The notes below the pieces were generated by a model that worked only from the letters and a program-made list of their open reading frames with translations, made no database searches and had not been told where the DNA came from. Both the position numbers and the translations under genes were made by a program. From Argonema galeatum A003/A1 (GTDB taxonomy: Bacteria; Cyanobacteriota; Cyanobacteriia; Cyanobacteriales; Aerosakkonemataceae), in contig NZ_JAIQZM010000014.1 in the NCBI RefSeq assembly GCF_023333595.1, positions 92,222 through 156,221 of the forward strand: 64,000 nucleotides of DNA. Reading direction: 5' to 3'. Positions within the stretch are counted from its first letter, which is position 1. Every line of letters starts with the position of its first letter. Below are positions 8,678 to 17,524 of this stretch, piece by piece.

Positions 8678-8693
8678 TGTGATTAGCGTCACA
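8678..8693. promoter_or_regulatory. Perfect CRP-type site TGTGA-N6-TCACA
   Basis: TGTGATTAGCGTCACA matches the consensus of cyanobacterial cAMP receptor protein (SyCRP1-type) exactly. It sits in an AT-rich, gene-free stretch (8411-8975) 283 bases before the membrane protein at 8976, with a MITE-like repeat between. Another half-site-like TATGTGAT is just upstream. Binding is inferred. Confidence 0.5.
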
Positions 8694-8813
8694 CCCAATC
8701 TTCGATACTTTCCGGGGTCAGAGATTGACATTTTTCATTTCGGGTCGTTTATGGTTGGATAGGATGCCGTAGGCGTAGCGTCTCGACTGAGGGCCCGATC
8801 GCATAAATTTAGC

Positions 8814-8924
8814 AGGACTTACGCAAAAATCAAGGTTTAGCCTCCCCGACCCCCAAATCTGGAGCCCCAAGAGTCCTGTTCCCCCCAGATTTGGGGGGCT
8901 AGGGGGGAGAAAAGCGTAAGTTCT
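8814..8924. repeat. MITE-like palindromic repeat, copy 2
   Basis: About 111 bases beginning AGGACTTACGCAAAAA and ending GCGTAAGTTCT, the ends forming inverted repeats, with the internal CCCAAATCTGG / CCAGATTTGGGG pair. Related to 7087-7195. It occupies most of the space before the gene at 8976; the remainder of 8411-8813 shows no gene, only AT-rich sequence and the CRP-type site. Confidence 0.8.
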
Positions 8925-8975
8925 ATTTAGTATATTAGTAGCATCTAACCATTAAAAGTGTTTTTCGATCGGGTT

Positions 8976-9590
8976 ATGAAAATTTATCGCTCTGTTGTGT
9001 GGGTCAACATTTTATCTTTTCTGTTTGTTATTGCTCTAGTTATATATGCCAATTTTTTTGGCTCATCAGTAGGAGGATTGTTCCTACCTCCGTTTACTTT
9101 CTCTGAGCCAGATATAGGTTCTTTAACTCGGACATTCCAGGTATTGTGTTCTGTACCAGTAATAGTTTGTGCTTTTACTTTTAGATTGCTCAAAACGATT
9201 GAACCACGCGCTAAAAACAATATGTTTATCCTTTGTTCTGCGCTTTTAACAGGAGGTTTTCTCATCAACGAAATCTTTCGGATTCACATTTATCTCATCA
9301 CATTTGCCGGTATTCCCAAGCTAGTTACTAGCTTAGTATACGGACTTGTTGCTGCCGGATACGGATTCGCATTCAGACGGGCAATAAAATCAACGCCCTA
9401 CTTTCTGGTACTAACTGGCATAAGTTTATTATTCATTGGAATTGTAGTTGATTCGCTCAAATTGCACGGTGATGGAATTCCTGGTTTGCTTGAGGGTGTA
9501 CCCAAGTTGTTCAGTGAGATTAATATCGCACTTTATTTTTGGTATGTCTGCTATAGAGAAATATTGCGATCTAGAACACCGATGCAGTAA
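8976..9590 (+). CDS. Multi-pass membrane protein, unknown function
   Basis: 204 residues from the ATG at 8976; a GTG at 8958 is in frame but less likely. About six hydrophobic segments are visible: near 5-27, 55-75, 85-105, 108-128, 137-157 and a C-terminal amphipathic one. No catalytic motif is recognised. It ends in a strong hairpin. The preceding region contains a perfect CRP-type site, which could link it to cAMP signalling, but distance and the intervening repeat make that uncertain. Confidence 0.6.
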   Translation: MKIYRSVVWVNILSFLFVIALVIYANFFGSSVGGLFLPPFTFSEPDIGSLTRTFQVLCSVPVIVCAFTFRLLKTIEPRAKNNMFILCSALLTGGFLINEIFRIHIYLITFAGIPKLVTSLVYGLVAAGYGFAFRRAIKSTPYFLVLTGISLLFIGIVVDSLKLHGDGIPGLLEGVPKLFSEINIALYFWYVCYREILRSRTPMQ

Positions 9591-9592
9591 TC

Positions 9593-9617
9593 GTAGGGGC
9601 GAAGCATTCGCCCCTAC
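9593..9617. terminator. 11-bp stem hairpin after membrane protein gene
   Basis: GTAGGGGCGAA pairs with TTCGCCCCTAC around a 3-base loop, three bases after the stop at 9590. The sequence is also a common dispersed cyanobacterial repeat, so terminator function is probable rather than certain. Confidence 0.6.
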
Positions 9618-9745
9618 AAGCTAAAAAGGCACCAAAAAGTATTAGTGATACCAAATCCGGGTTAGCTACCCCCTTTTTAACCCTCACTCTCTCATAGTGG
9701 GGCTACACAAACTCTCGTCCGCTACGCGGACTAAAGAATAAGAAG

Positions 9746-9765
9746 AAGCCCGCCTGCGCGGGCTT
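9746..9765. terminator. GC-rich hairpin between convergent genes
   Basis: AAGCCCGC / GCGGGCTT with a 4-base loop, followed by TGTTTG on the + strand. It lies in the 311-base gap between the convergent genes at 8976 and 9902. The rest of the gap holds only short repeats. Confidence 0.55.
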
Positions 9766-9901
9766 TGTTTGTATAGCCGCGAATGAGAGTCGTCGGGTAA
9801 AAAAGAGGTCTTGCGGATTTGGTATAAATTGGTTTTCTAGGCATGGTTGGGTTTCACTATCTCTCAACCAAAACTACAATTACCTTTACTTATACTCTTC
9901 A

Positions 9902-11308
9902 TCACTGAACAATTTGACGTATCTGTTCCGATTCTGATAAGATTTTTTCAACCCCTCCTTCAGCAATGCCTTTGACGTAGTTAATTTTGATTTCTTCTAA
10001 CATATCTACGAGTAAGGATTGAATTTCCGTTTGGTGTTGCTTTTTCTTTAGTTCCAACTCTAACGCTTTTTGAAAGTTGCCTACCAAACGCTCGGCTAAT
10101 TCAACCACAACAGGATCTTCTATTGTTGCTGTCAGTGTTTTGTAAGCTGTAACAGACAAATCTTTGGCTAAATTATTGGTAAGCTGCGTTCTTAAATTAC
10201 TCAAACCTGGTAGATTATGAAGTTGTTGGTAAACAGGAGATTGGTTGAAGGTACTTTCAATAATGTAACCCACTAAAGCTTCTATGTCTGGTTGGATTTG
10301 AGGGAGAACGTCATAGATACTTAATTTGAGAACACGAGATGCGATGGCTTGCAATTCGTTGGTATTATTGATATCAACGTAAGGGCGATTTTCTGGATGA
10401 AACAACCACCGCGTCACGTCACCCCGTTGAATTGACTCTTGCATTTGGCTAATCATCCGAACTCCCACGACTTCAGTAAGTTCTTCAGCGAAATTAGCAA
10501 CGAAATCATGGTTAATTTGTTGTCGTATAGGTTCGAGATTGATTAAGTCAGCTTGGTGGAGGCGAATTGTGACGGAAATGATTCGCAACCAGCGCCAGAA
10601 AGGTAGTAGTAAAAAAACGTCATACCAACGCCGCAGCATTGCTGAGAACCAGTTTAATTGAGGATTGATGCGAGTGATAAAGAAAGTACGGACTAGGAAA
10701 TCTAAGCCAAATAGGAGAACAAAAGGTAGATCGATCAGCCAAAATTTATCAACAAATTTGCCATTCATTCCTATATGGCGATAGTAGTTACTTTGCATCA
10801 GGGGTCGAGTATGGTTGTTAAAAAATTTGACTTCTTTTTGCCAACCAGCTTGGGAGAGATAAGCTTGACTCCAAAATTGACCAAATGCTTCGCGGGCAGA
10901 TTCTTTGCCTATGCGATCGCGCATTTTATTTTTAATCTTCTCTAAATAGCCGCTTTTATTTGCTAACGCAAATGGATTGTCCGCAATCATTTGGTTACTG
11001 AGGCTTCGCAACTCGGAAAGTAAGCTTTCTACCTCAGACGACTCTAAACCAGTCTGCATTACCTGTTTTTCAAGTTTGTTTACCGAATTGAGATATCTTT
11101 GGGTTTCTCGATGAGGCTCAATTCCCTTCACTGGGTCGTACAATTGAGTTATACTTGGGATAAATTGCAAGTATAAGTCGCGCCAAGGTATATAACTCAG
11201 GTCAAAAAATACTAAACCTAAATTTACAGAGGCAATGATGGCAATTAAGCGGGACAGCCAAAGGTAACGACGGACTGTAACTTTTTTGATGCCTAAATTT
11301 GATGTCAT
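9902..11308 (-). CDS. Conserved membrane protein, unknown function
   Basis: 468 residues. One membrane segment near 15-37, a long soluble helical region (~50-180), then two close hydrophobic segments (FWLIDLPFVLLFGLDFLVRTFF and WYDVFLLLPFWRWLRIISV), followed by a large helical C-terminal domain to the end. The Asp and Arg residues inside the paired segments faintly recall voltage-sensor helices, but no pore is present. I know of similar long cyanobacterial membrane proteins without assigned function. Single gene; convergent with 8976-9590. Confidence 0.65.
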   Translation of the reverse strand: MTSNLGIKKVTVRRYLWLSRLIAIIASVNLGLVFFDLSYIPWRDLYLQFIPSITQLYDPVKGIEPHRETQRYLNSVNKLEKQVMQTGLESSEVESLLSELRSLSNQMIADNPFALANKSGYLEKIKNKMRDRIGKESAREAFGQFWSQAYLSQAGWQKEVKFFNNHTRPLMQSNYYRHIGMNGKFVDKFWLIDLPFVLLFGLDFLVRTFFITRINPQLNWFSAMLRRWYDVFLLLPFWRWLRIISVTIRLHQADLINLEPIRQQINHDFVANFAEELTEVVGVRMISQMQESIQRGDVTRWLFHPENRPYVDINNTNELQAIASRVLKLSIYDVLPQIQPDIEALVGYIIESTFNQSPVYQQLHNLPGLSNLRTQLTNNLAKDLSVTAYKTLTATIEDPVVVELAERLVGNFQKALELELKKKQHQTEIQSLLVDMLEEIKINYVKGIAEGGVEKILSESEQIRQIVQ

Positions 11309-11417
11309 AACTAACTTTTTAGGGCGCTATAGATGTCCGATTTGAGACGACGTTTACCGTCAGGCTGCCGTCAAGTGGAAGAAGAATAATCAACGGCAGA
11401 CGATATTTATTTTTCCG

Positions 11418-12005
11418 TTATTCCAATTCAATTAGCATTTCCATAGTGCTTAGTCGAAAGCCGCAGGATGAAAACAACCCCCTTGCCGCCTCGTTAGGGG
11501 TAGCTGTATCCAGTCGAATTTGTTTGACTTCCATTTTGCTAAAAAGTTCTACAGCCTGTATTACTATCTGCCGTGCAATTCCTGCATGGCGATATTCTGG
11601 TTCCACCCAAATGTCGTGGATAAAAGCAAATTCTTTGAGGCGATAGATGGGTATTTCACGCTCTACTGTTGCTATCAAAAATGCAATTAATATTGGTAGC
11701 GGTTTTGGCGCGGTTGCTTCAATACTGTTCGGATAAGACAAACCTAAGCCCTCCAACCCCCATTCCCTTGAAGATAATGGGGGAGAGGTTAACCGAACAG
11801 TATTGTCAGTTCCTTCAGTTTGAGCTACTAGGAATACGCTGCGATCGTCTGTTGCTAACTTGGTCAACCAGCGATCGTAACGTAACTCTGGGTTTGGTAA
11901 AAATCCATACTTAGCAGAATCCCAAGATTCGTGTAAAGCACAAATCTTGGCTACCATTGGCAGGACTGCGGGCACATCGGCTGGTGTCGCCGGACGGATT
12001 ATCAT
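11418..12005 (-). CDS. GNAT family N-acetyltransferase with an in-frame palindromic insertion
   Basis: About 195 residues from ATG at 12005 (MIIRPATPADVPAVLPMV, the usual GNAT opening); a start at 12038 is possible. The acetyl-CoA-binding motif A is FIHDIWVEPEYRHAGIARQIVIQA, and NEAARGLFSSCGF is the usual C-terminal strand. Between the N-terminal half and motif A a ~29-residue segment (TVRLTSPPLSSREWG...) is encoded by an 86-base palindromic repeat at 11720-11805 and does not belong to the fold. Substrate unknown. Confidence 0.82.
   Translation of the reverse strand: MIIRPATPADVPAVLPMVAKICALHESWDSAKYGFLPNPELRYDRWLTKLATDDRSVFLVAQTEGTDNTVRLTSPPLSSREWGLEGLGLSYPNSIEATAPKPLPILIAFLIATVEREIPIYRLKEFAFIHDIWVEPEYRHAGIARQIVIQAVELFSKMEVKQIRLDTATPNEAARGLFSSCGFRLSTMEMLIELE
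11720..11805. repeat. Palindromic repeat inserted inside the GNAT gene
   Basis: Perfect 13-bp terminal inverted repeats CAATACTGTTCGG and CCGAACAGTATTG bound an 86-base element containing a CCCCCATT...AATGGGGG inner pair. It keeps the gene's reading frame open. Confidence 0.85.
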
Positions 12006-12321
12006 AATGAGTGGGAGACGAGGGGACGCAAAGAGCAAGCTAACTAGAGTGCCTTAATAAAGCACCCTACTACTTACACCCTATCCGAAAAGTCCGCAAG
12101 GTAGACAACTAAATATCTAGATTCATCTGCGTTCATCTGCGGTCAAAAAATCTTTCAAACCTACTTTTCGGCTAGGCACTCAAGTTAACCGTCGAAAGTA
12201 AATTTTCTCAGAACTACGCGCTCACGGCGAAAGTCTTGATTCTAGCCCCTAGCTATAACGCCCACCCTACTTGCGATCGGCCCATAGAAAATCCCAGTAG
12301 CAGTCCGCTTTGCAAAACAAA

Positions 12322-12343
12322 AAACCCCTGTCATCAGGGGTTT
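12322..12343 (-). terminator. Rho-independent terminator (minus strand)
   Basis: AAACCCCTG / CAGGGGTTT, 9-bp stem, 4-base loop, followed on the minus strand by a T-rich tract (TTTTGTTTTGC). It would end the transcript of the small genes at 12451-12795. The region 12039-12321 contains no gene that I can support. Confidence 0.75.
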
Positions 12344-12450
12344 CATCAGAGTGCATCTACTTGATCTAAAGGTAATCGCCGCTGGGTATTGAGCGGTTCA
12401 CACAACCGGGTGAAATTTAACTGATATTGTCGAATTGTCTGTTGTCATCG

Positions 12451-12504
12451 TTAGTCTAGTTTTTCACCGTTTGTGGGCAGCATCAGTCCTTTTGCTTCAT
12501 TCAT
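12451..12504 (-). CDS. Possible 17-residue peptide
   Basis: Short frame MNEAKGLMLPTNGEKLD with a good Shine-Dalgarno (AGAGGG, seven bases before ATG). It sits between the 70-residue gene and the terminator at 12322, so it may be the last gene of that transcript. Chance occurrence is quite possible because the frame is so short. Confidence 0.3.
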   Translation of the reverse strand: MNEAKGLMLPTNGEKLD

Positions 12505-12582
12505 AAGACACCCTCTTTAAAACATCACTAGGGCGATCGTCTAGAACTCACGGATTTCGGTTCCAGACTGACAAAAGAACTG

Positions 12583-12795
12583 TTAGTCGCGATCGTGTCC
12601 TGACTTTTGGTTATCGCTTGGTCGTTCCGTAGCAGCAGCATTCTCTGGAGCTTCATCGGGTCTTGTTGGATCGCTACCTTGAGTGACAATATCGTGCGGG
12701 TCTAGTGTGGACTCAGCAGCAGCATTGATCGGCCCGTTAGCGTTGGTATTTGTTTTAGTTGAAGTGCCTTTATGACTGGCATGACCGCTAGGCAT
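12583..12795 (-). CDS. Small disordered hydrophilic protein
   Basis: 70 residues, unrecognised, rich in Asn, Thr, Ala, Asp and Pro with no hydrophobic core; predicted intrinsically disordered. A strong Shine-Dalgarno GGAGG stands eight bases before the ATG, which supports translation. The composition resembles small stress-related hydrophilins, but I cannot assign it. It is downstream of the NRPS gene 12942 on the same strand, separated by 146 bases. Confidence 0.65.
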   Translation of the reverse strand: MPSGHASHKGTSTKTNTNANGPINAAAESTLDPHDIVTQGSDPTRPDEAPENAAATERPSDNQKSGHDRD

Positions 12796-12941
12796 AAATA
12801 TTTCCTCCGGTTAAGTAAGTGACATACCTCAGCTTAGTTGCATCAATAGTGTGAATACCCTATCTTGAGGCTTAAATTTAAACGCTACACCTCCACACAA
12901 AGGTATATACGTAGCCCCTCAAGATATAGATAGTATCAGTA

Positions 12942-15900
12942 TTAATTGCCCTGCACCTTATCAAAACATACCTTTAACTGTTCGGCAAGCGCCTGAACAT
13001 TCGGTTTTCTAAGCATAGTTAGGTGATTTCCACTCACTACATGAACTTCTACTCCTGACCCAGCTAGTTCGTTCCAGCCCATAGTTGGATCTTGACTGGC
13101 AACTATACTGCGATCGCTACTTCTCAAAAGAGTAATTCGATTTGGATATATTTGAGGTACGTAATTAACAGCTGCTTCACTGTTCGCTTGGAAAACTTTA
13201 AGTATCGATTTACTCGTTAGCTCTTTTAATATCCGTCGTCTAGATTCTTGAGGTATATTTTGGCTTTTTTGCCGATTGGGATATGCCACCAGATAAAAAT
13301 AATCCATCAGAAAAGGCCATATATATCGCGTTGCTGTGGTGAGGAGAAACTTTAAACCATGCCAAAAGGAAACTTTATTGCTGGGGACTGGTGCTAAAGT
13401 ATCAAGCACAGCAAGTAAAGCCACTTGCTGCCCAGATTTTTGCAGTTGTTGAGCCATTTCAAAAGCAACCAAACCTCCGAAAGACCAACCGCCTAAAAAA
13501 TAAGGGCCGATCGGCTGAACTGTACGCAACTCATCAATATAGTAAGTTGCCATATCCTCAATGCCATTTAAGGGAGGATTTTCTCCGTCAATACCAAGCG
13601 GTTGTAGTCCGTAAAATGGTCGATCTTCCCCCAAATTATATGCCAATTCATAATAAGGAAAGACAACACCAAAGACGGGATGGACACAGAAAAAAGGTGG
13701 TTTTGAACCTTTAGGCTGAATCGGGACTAGCGGCGACCAAGGCAAAGAATTTGTTTGAGTAGCTAAAATGCTTGCTAAACCTTCAATTGTAGGATTCAAG
13801 AAAAGAGCAGACAGTGGTAACTCGCGATTAAACTGTTTTTCGATCGCATCCATAAGACGTATAGCCAGCAGTGAATCACCGCCTAAGTAGAAGAAGTTAT
13901 CGTGAATCCCTACAAGCTCAAGGTTAAGAACTTCTGCCCAGATTTTTGCTATTGTTGACTCTATTGGAGTACGCGGAGCAACGTTTAATTGGAGATTTGA
14001 AGGAAACTTCAAATTTAATAGCGCGGGTAATGCACGGCGGTCTACTTTGCCATTAGGCGTTAGCGGTAAAGAATCTAACACTACAAAAACTGAAGGTATC
14101 GTGTATTCTGGCAATTTAGTTTTCAGAAAATTACGTAGTTCAACGATTGTAGGTGTTAGATTTTGCTCTGGGACAATATAAGCTACAAGGCGTTTGTTAC
14201 CCGATGCTTCTTCTAAAGCGATGTCGCTTACCGCCACCGCTTCTCTTACTGCTGGATGCTGACTCAGCACCGCCTCAATTTCTCCCAATTCGATACGGAA
14301 ACCCCGAATTTTTACCTGTTCATCAATACGACCTAAAAATTCAATATTGCCATCTTGTCGATAACGAGCTAAGTCACCCGTTTTGTAAAGTTTAGCTACT
14401 TCAAGAAACCCGGTTTCTCCGAGAAACCGGGTTTCTTGTGTTTCTTCAAGAAACCCGGTTTCTGATAGCGGAATAAATTGTTCAGCAGTTAAATGGGGAC
14501 GGTTGAGGTAGCCTTTACCCACACCATCACCGCTGATGTACAATTCACCAGTTATTCCAATCGGTACAGGTTGTAAATTCTTATCTAATATATAAACTTG
14601 AGTGTTAAGAATTGGGCGACCGATAGGGGGTTTTTCACTGTCGTCCTTAATTTCTGCAATGGTAGCCCAAACCGTTACTTCTGTAGGCCCATAAGCGTTA
14701 AAAAATCTGCGATCGCAAGCCCAGTGTTTTACAATATCCTGAGAACAAGATTCGCCAGCACAAATAATAGTTTGCAGTGCGGGAAGTTCTTCTTTTGGTA
14801 AAACTGATAGCACAGCAGGCGGAAGGGTGATATGACTAATGGCATTGTCGCGCAATAGCTTTATTAAACTTTGTCCAGGCAAAAGAGATTCTTTCTTCGC
14901 TAAGTAAAGTGTTGCTCCTGTTCCTAATGCCATCACAATCTCAAATATCGAGGCATCAAAACTCAAGGATGCGAATTGCAGAATGCGACTACTTGGCTGT
15001 ACGTTGAAAATATCAATCTGAGCTTCTGCCAAGTTAAACAATCCTTGATGTAGGAGCAAAACGCCTTTCGGTTTTCCCGTTGAACCAGATGTGTATATGG
15101 CATAAGCTAGATTTGCAGGTGTTAAATTGCTAATTGGGTTGAATTGGCTTTGTTGTGCAATAATATCCCAATCTTTGTCTAGGTAAACTATAGATAAACC
15201 ATCTTGGATATCCCCCCAACCCCCCTTTTTGAGAGAATGAGTTAACAAGATGGATACTTGAGCATCTTCTAGCATGAAATTAAGGCGTTCTTGGGGATAG
15301 GTGGGGTCTAAAGGTAGGTATGCTCCACCCGCTTTAAGGATGCTCAACAATCCCACAATCATGTCTAAAGAACGCTCTAGGCAAATACCAACTAAAACGT
15401 CTGGAACTACACCCAATTGTTGCAGGTGGTGTGCGAGTTGGTTAGCTCGGATGTTCAGTTCGCGGTAGGTTAATTGCTGATTTTCAAATACTAGAGCGAT
15501 CGCATCAGGACTCTCCTCTACCTGCGCTTCAAATAACTGATGAAAACACTGCTCAATTTTGGATTTTGGACTTGGGATTTTGGATTGATTATGGCTAAAT
15601 TCTACTAATAGCTGATGCCGTTCTGCCTCGGCCAAAATTGGCAACTCAGAGACGCGATATTCTGGATTGGCGACAATGCTTTCTAGCAGCGTTTGAAAAT
15701 GTCCCAGCATCCGCGTAATCGTGGTGTCATCAAATAAATCGGTACTGTACACTACTTGGACTTTAAGACTTTCCAAATCTGACCATAGATGGAACTCTAA
15801 ATCTAACTTCGCCGTTCCAGTGTCAACCTCCAGCAAACTCAAAGTTAGTTCAGGCAAATATAACGCTTCTACTGGAGTATTTTGCAAACTAAAACTTACC

Positions 15901-17030
15901 TGGAATAGGGGATTGCGGCTCAAATCCCGCTCTGGATGCAGTACCTCGACTAGCTTTTCAAAGGGCAAGTCTTGGTGAGCATATGCTCCCATTGCTACCT
16001 CTTTCACCCGACTTAGCAATTCCCGAAAAGTTGGGTTTCCCGATAAATCTGTACGCAGCACTAAACTATTGACAAAAAATCCAATTAACGCTTCGATTTC
16101 GCTCAGGTTGCGGTTAGCGATCGGTGAACCTACTGCGATGTCTTCTTGTCCAGTATAACGGTAAAGTAAGGTTTGAAATGCTGCCAATAAAGTCATAAAC
16201 AAAGTAACGTTTTCTTGCTGGTTTAATGACTCCAATGCCTTACTCAAAAACGGTGATATTGTGAGAAATTGTTTTGTTCCACGATAGGTTTGAATTGCTG
16301 GTCTTGGTCGATTTGTAGGTAGATTTAATATGGTAATTCCGTTTAAATGCTGCCGCCAATAAGCTAATTGGGTTTCTAATACTTCACCCTGTAACCATTG
16401 GCGCTGCCATTCCGCAAAGTCGGCGTACTGAAGCGGTAGTTCTGGCAGAGGAGAAAGCTGTTTTTTGACAAAAGCTGTGTAAAGAATTCCCAATTCTTTA
16501 ATTAGCACGCCAATAGACCAACCATCGGCAACAATGTGATGTAAATTCAGCAGAAGAACATATTCTTTTTCACTTAGTTGTAACAGCGTTACTCGCAGCA
16601 ATGGCCCTTCGGCCAAATTGAAAGGATGCTTAGCCTCGTGTATAGTTAGTCTTCGCGTTTCGGTTTCCTGTTCGGTGAGCGATCGGTTTTGTAGGTTTAT
16701 GACAGGGAGGGGTATGGTTAAGGAGGGAGCTATTGCTTGAACTGGTTGGCCCTCTACCATTACAAACGTAGTGCGTAAGGTTTCGTGTCGTCGTACTATT
16801 TCGTTGAATGTCTGCTCTAAAGCTGTTAAGTTGAGGCAACCTTTCAGGCGAACTGCTGTTGAGACATTGTAGAATGGATTGCCCGGTGCTAAGCGATCGA
16901 AAAACCATAGCCGCTGCTGGGCAAAAGATGCAGGGAAGACAAAGACTTCTGCTTCTTGCTCAATATTTAGTTTTTTGTCATCAGCCTTGAGGCAGTTTTC
17001 GGCAATATTTTTGGTCATCTTTGGGTGCAT
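12942..17030 (-). CDS. NRPS terminating module: C-A-PCP-TE
   Basis: 1362 residues. Condensation domain ~28-465 (SFAQQRLWFFDRL; HHIVADGWS at about 168). Adenylation domain ~490-1000 (YTSGSTGKPKG, GELYISGDG, YKTGDLARY, NGKVDRRALP). Carrier domain with phosphopantetheine serine Ser1053 in GGDSLLA. Type I thioesterase ~1105-1360 with nucleophile Ser1183 in GWSFGG, Asp in LDTLAP and His in GNHLTML. My hand-read specificity code is D-A-F-T-I-A-A-V-W-K, closest to aromatic-residue codes. The TE releases the finished peptide, so this protein acts last. Two repeat-derived segments lie in linkers (SKIPSPKSKI; the AGAAACCCGG palindrome at 14403-14463). It starts its own transcription unit, separated from the other NRPS genes by a TA operon. 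Confidence 0.93.
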   Translation of the reverse strand: MHPKMTKNIAENCLKADDKKLNIEQEAEVFVFPASFAQQRLWFFDRLAPGNPFYNVSTAVRLKGCLNLTALEQTFNEIVRRHETLRTTFVMVEGQPVQAIAPSLTIPLPVINLQNRSLTEQETETRRLTIHEAKHPFNLAEGPLLRVTLLQLSEKEYVLLLNLHHIVADGWSIGVLIKELGILYTAFVKKQLSPLPELPLQYADFAEWQRQWLQGEVLETQLAYWRQHLNGITILNLPTNRPRPAIQTYRGTKQFLTISPFLSKALESLNQQENVTLFMTLLAAFQTLLYRYTGQEDIAVGSPIANRNLSEIEALIGFFVNSLVLRTDLSGNPTFRELLSRVKEVAMGAYAHQDLPFEKLVEVLHPERDLSRNPLFQVSFSLQNTPVEALYLPELTLSLLEVDTGTAKLDLEFHLWSDLESLKVQVVYSTDLFDDTTITRMLGHFQTLLESIVANPEYRVSELPILAEAERHQLLVEFSHNQSKIPSPKSKIEQCFHQLFEAQVEESPDAIALVFENQQLTYRELNIRANQLAHHLQQLGVVPDVLVGICLERSLDMIVGLLSILKAGGAYLPLDPTYPQERLNFMLEDAQVSILLTHSLKKGGWGDIQDGLSIVYLDKDWDIIAQQSQFNPISNLTPANLAYAIYTSGSTGKPKGVLLLHQGLFNLAEAQIDIFNVQPSSRILQFASLSFDASIFEIVMALGTGATLYLAKKESLLPGQSLIKLLRDNAISHITLPPAVLSVLPKEELPALQTIICAGESCSQDIVKHWACDRRFFNAYGPTEVTVWATIAEIKDDSEKPPIGRPILNTQVYILDKNLQPVPIGITGELYISGDGVGKGYLNRPHLTAEQFIPLSETGFLEETQETRFLGETGFLEVAKLYKTGDLARYRQDGNIEFLGRIDEQVKIRGFRIELGEIEAVLSQHPAVREAVAVSDIALEEASGNKRLVAYIVPEQNLTPTIVELRNFLKTKLPEYTIPSVFVVLDSLPLTPNGKVDRRALPALLNLKFPSNLQLNVAPRTPIESTIAKIWAEVLNLELVGIHDNFFYLGGDSLLAIRLMDAIEKQFNRELPLSALFLNPTIEGLASILATQTNSLPWSPLVPIQPKGSKPPFFCVHPVFGVVFPYYELAYNLGEDRPFYGLQPLGIDGENPPLNGIEDMATYYIDELRTVQPIGPYFLGGWSFGGLVAFEMAQQLQKSGQQVALLAVLDTLAPVPSNKVSFWHGLKFLLTTATRYIWPFLMDYFYLVAYPNRQKSQNIPQESRRRILKELTSKSILKVFQANSEAAVNYVPQIYPNRITLLRSSDRSIVASQDPTMGWNELAGSGVEVHVVSGNHLTMLRKPNVQALAEQLKVCFDKVQGN
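14403..14463. repeat. AGAAACCCGGTTTCT palindromes inside NRPS A domain
   Basis: Three half-palindromic copies of AGAAACCCGG/CCGGGTTTCT in tandem, translated as the TGFLEE-type stretch just before LYKTGDL. Equivalent insertions lie at the same domain position in the other two NRPS genes (23154-23186 and 27437-27470). Confidence 0.85.
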
Positions 17031-17524
17031 TTTATTCTACGTAGTGATGACAACTGTGAAAGTCTGTTCCTTTCAATGGTTTTGCCCAGATAATCCTCAA
17101 TGGCTGCATGGACATTTCTCGCTGGCACGATCGGTGTCAGGTCTATGATACATCAACTCACATCTTGCAGCATTTTCAATCTTGGCTACCGACAAAGAAG
17201 TATGGCATGATACACACCATTTGCTTGTTTGCAATGGGTAATTACTCATATAAACCTGAGACTTACAACCGCAGGATGACTTGGTGTTTAGCCATCTCTT
17301 TCGCAGGAGAGGTGTAAGTCTTTGCCTACGGTTGTTATATTTACGGTTAGTAAAAAATAGCACCAAATGAGAGTTATGCAACCGCGCCTATAACTGTCCA
17401 TCTTAGAACACCCAGATCGGATGTATTGATTGACGGTGCAAACGAATTAATGAATCTCTCTCGCAGAGATTTTAGATAGTGGCTTGCTGAATCGACGCAT
17501 AAATCAAAAGAGGAAACCATTGTT

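Noticed and set aside
9902..11308. Voltage-gated ion channel
   Set aside because: Only two helices with scattered Asp/Arg resemble a voltage sensor; no pore loop or regular Arg spacing.
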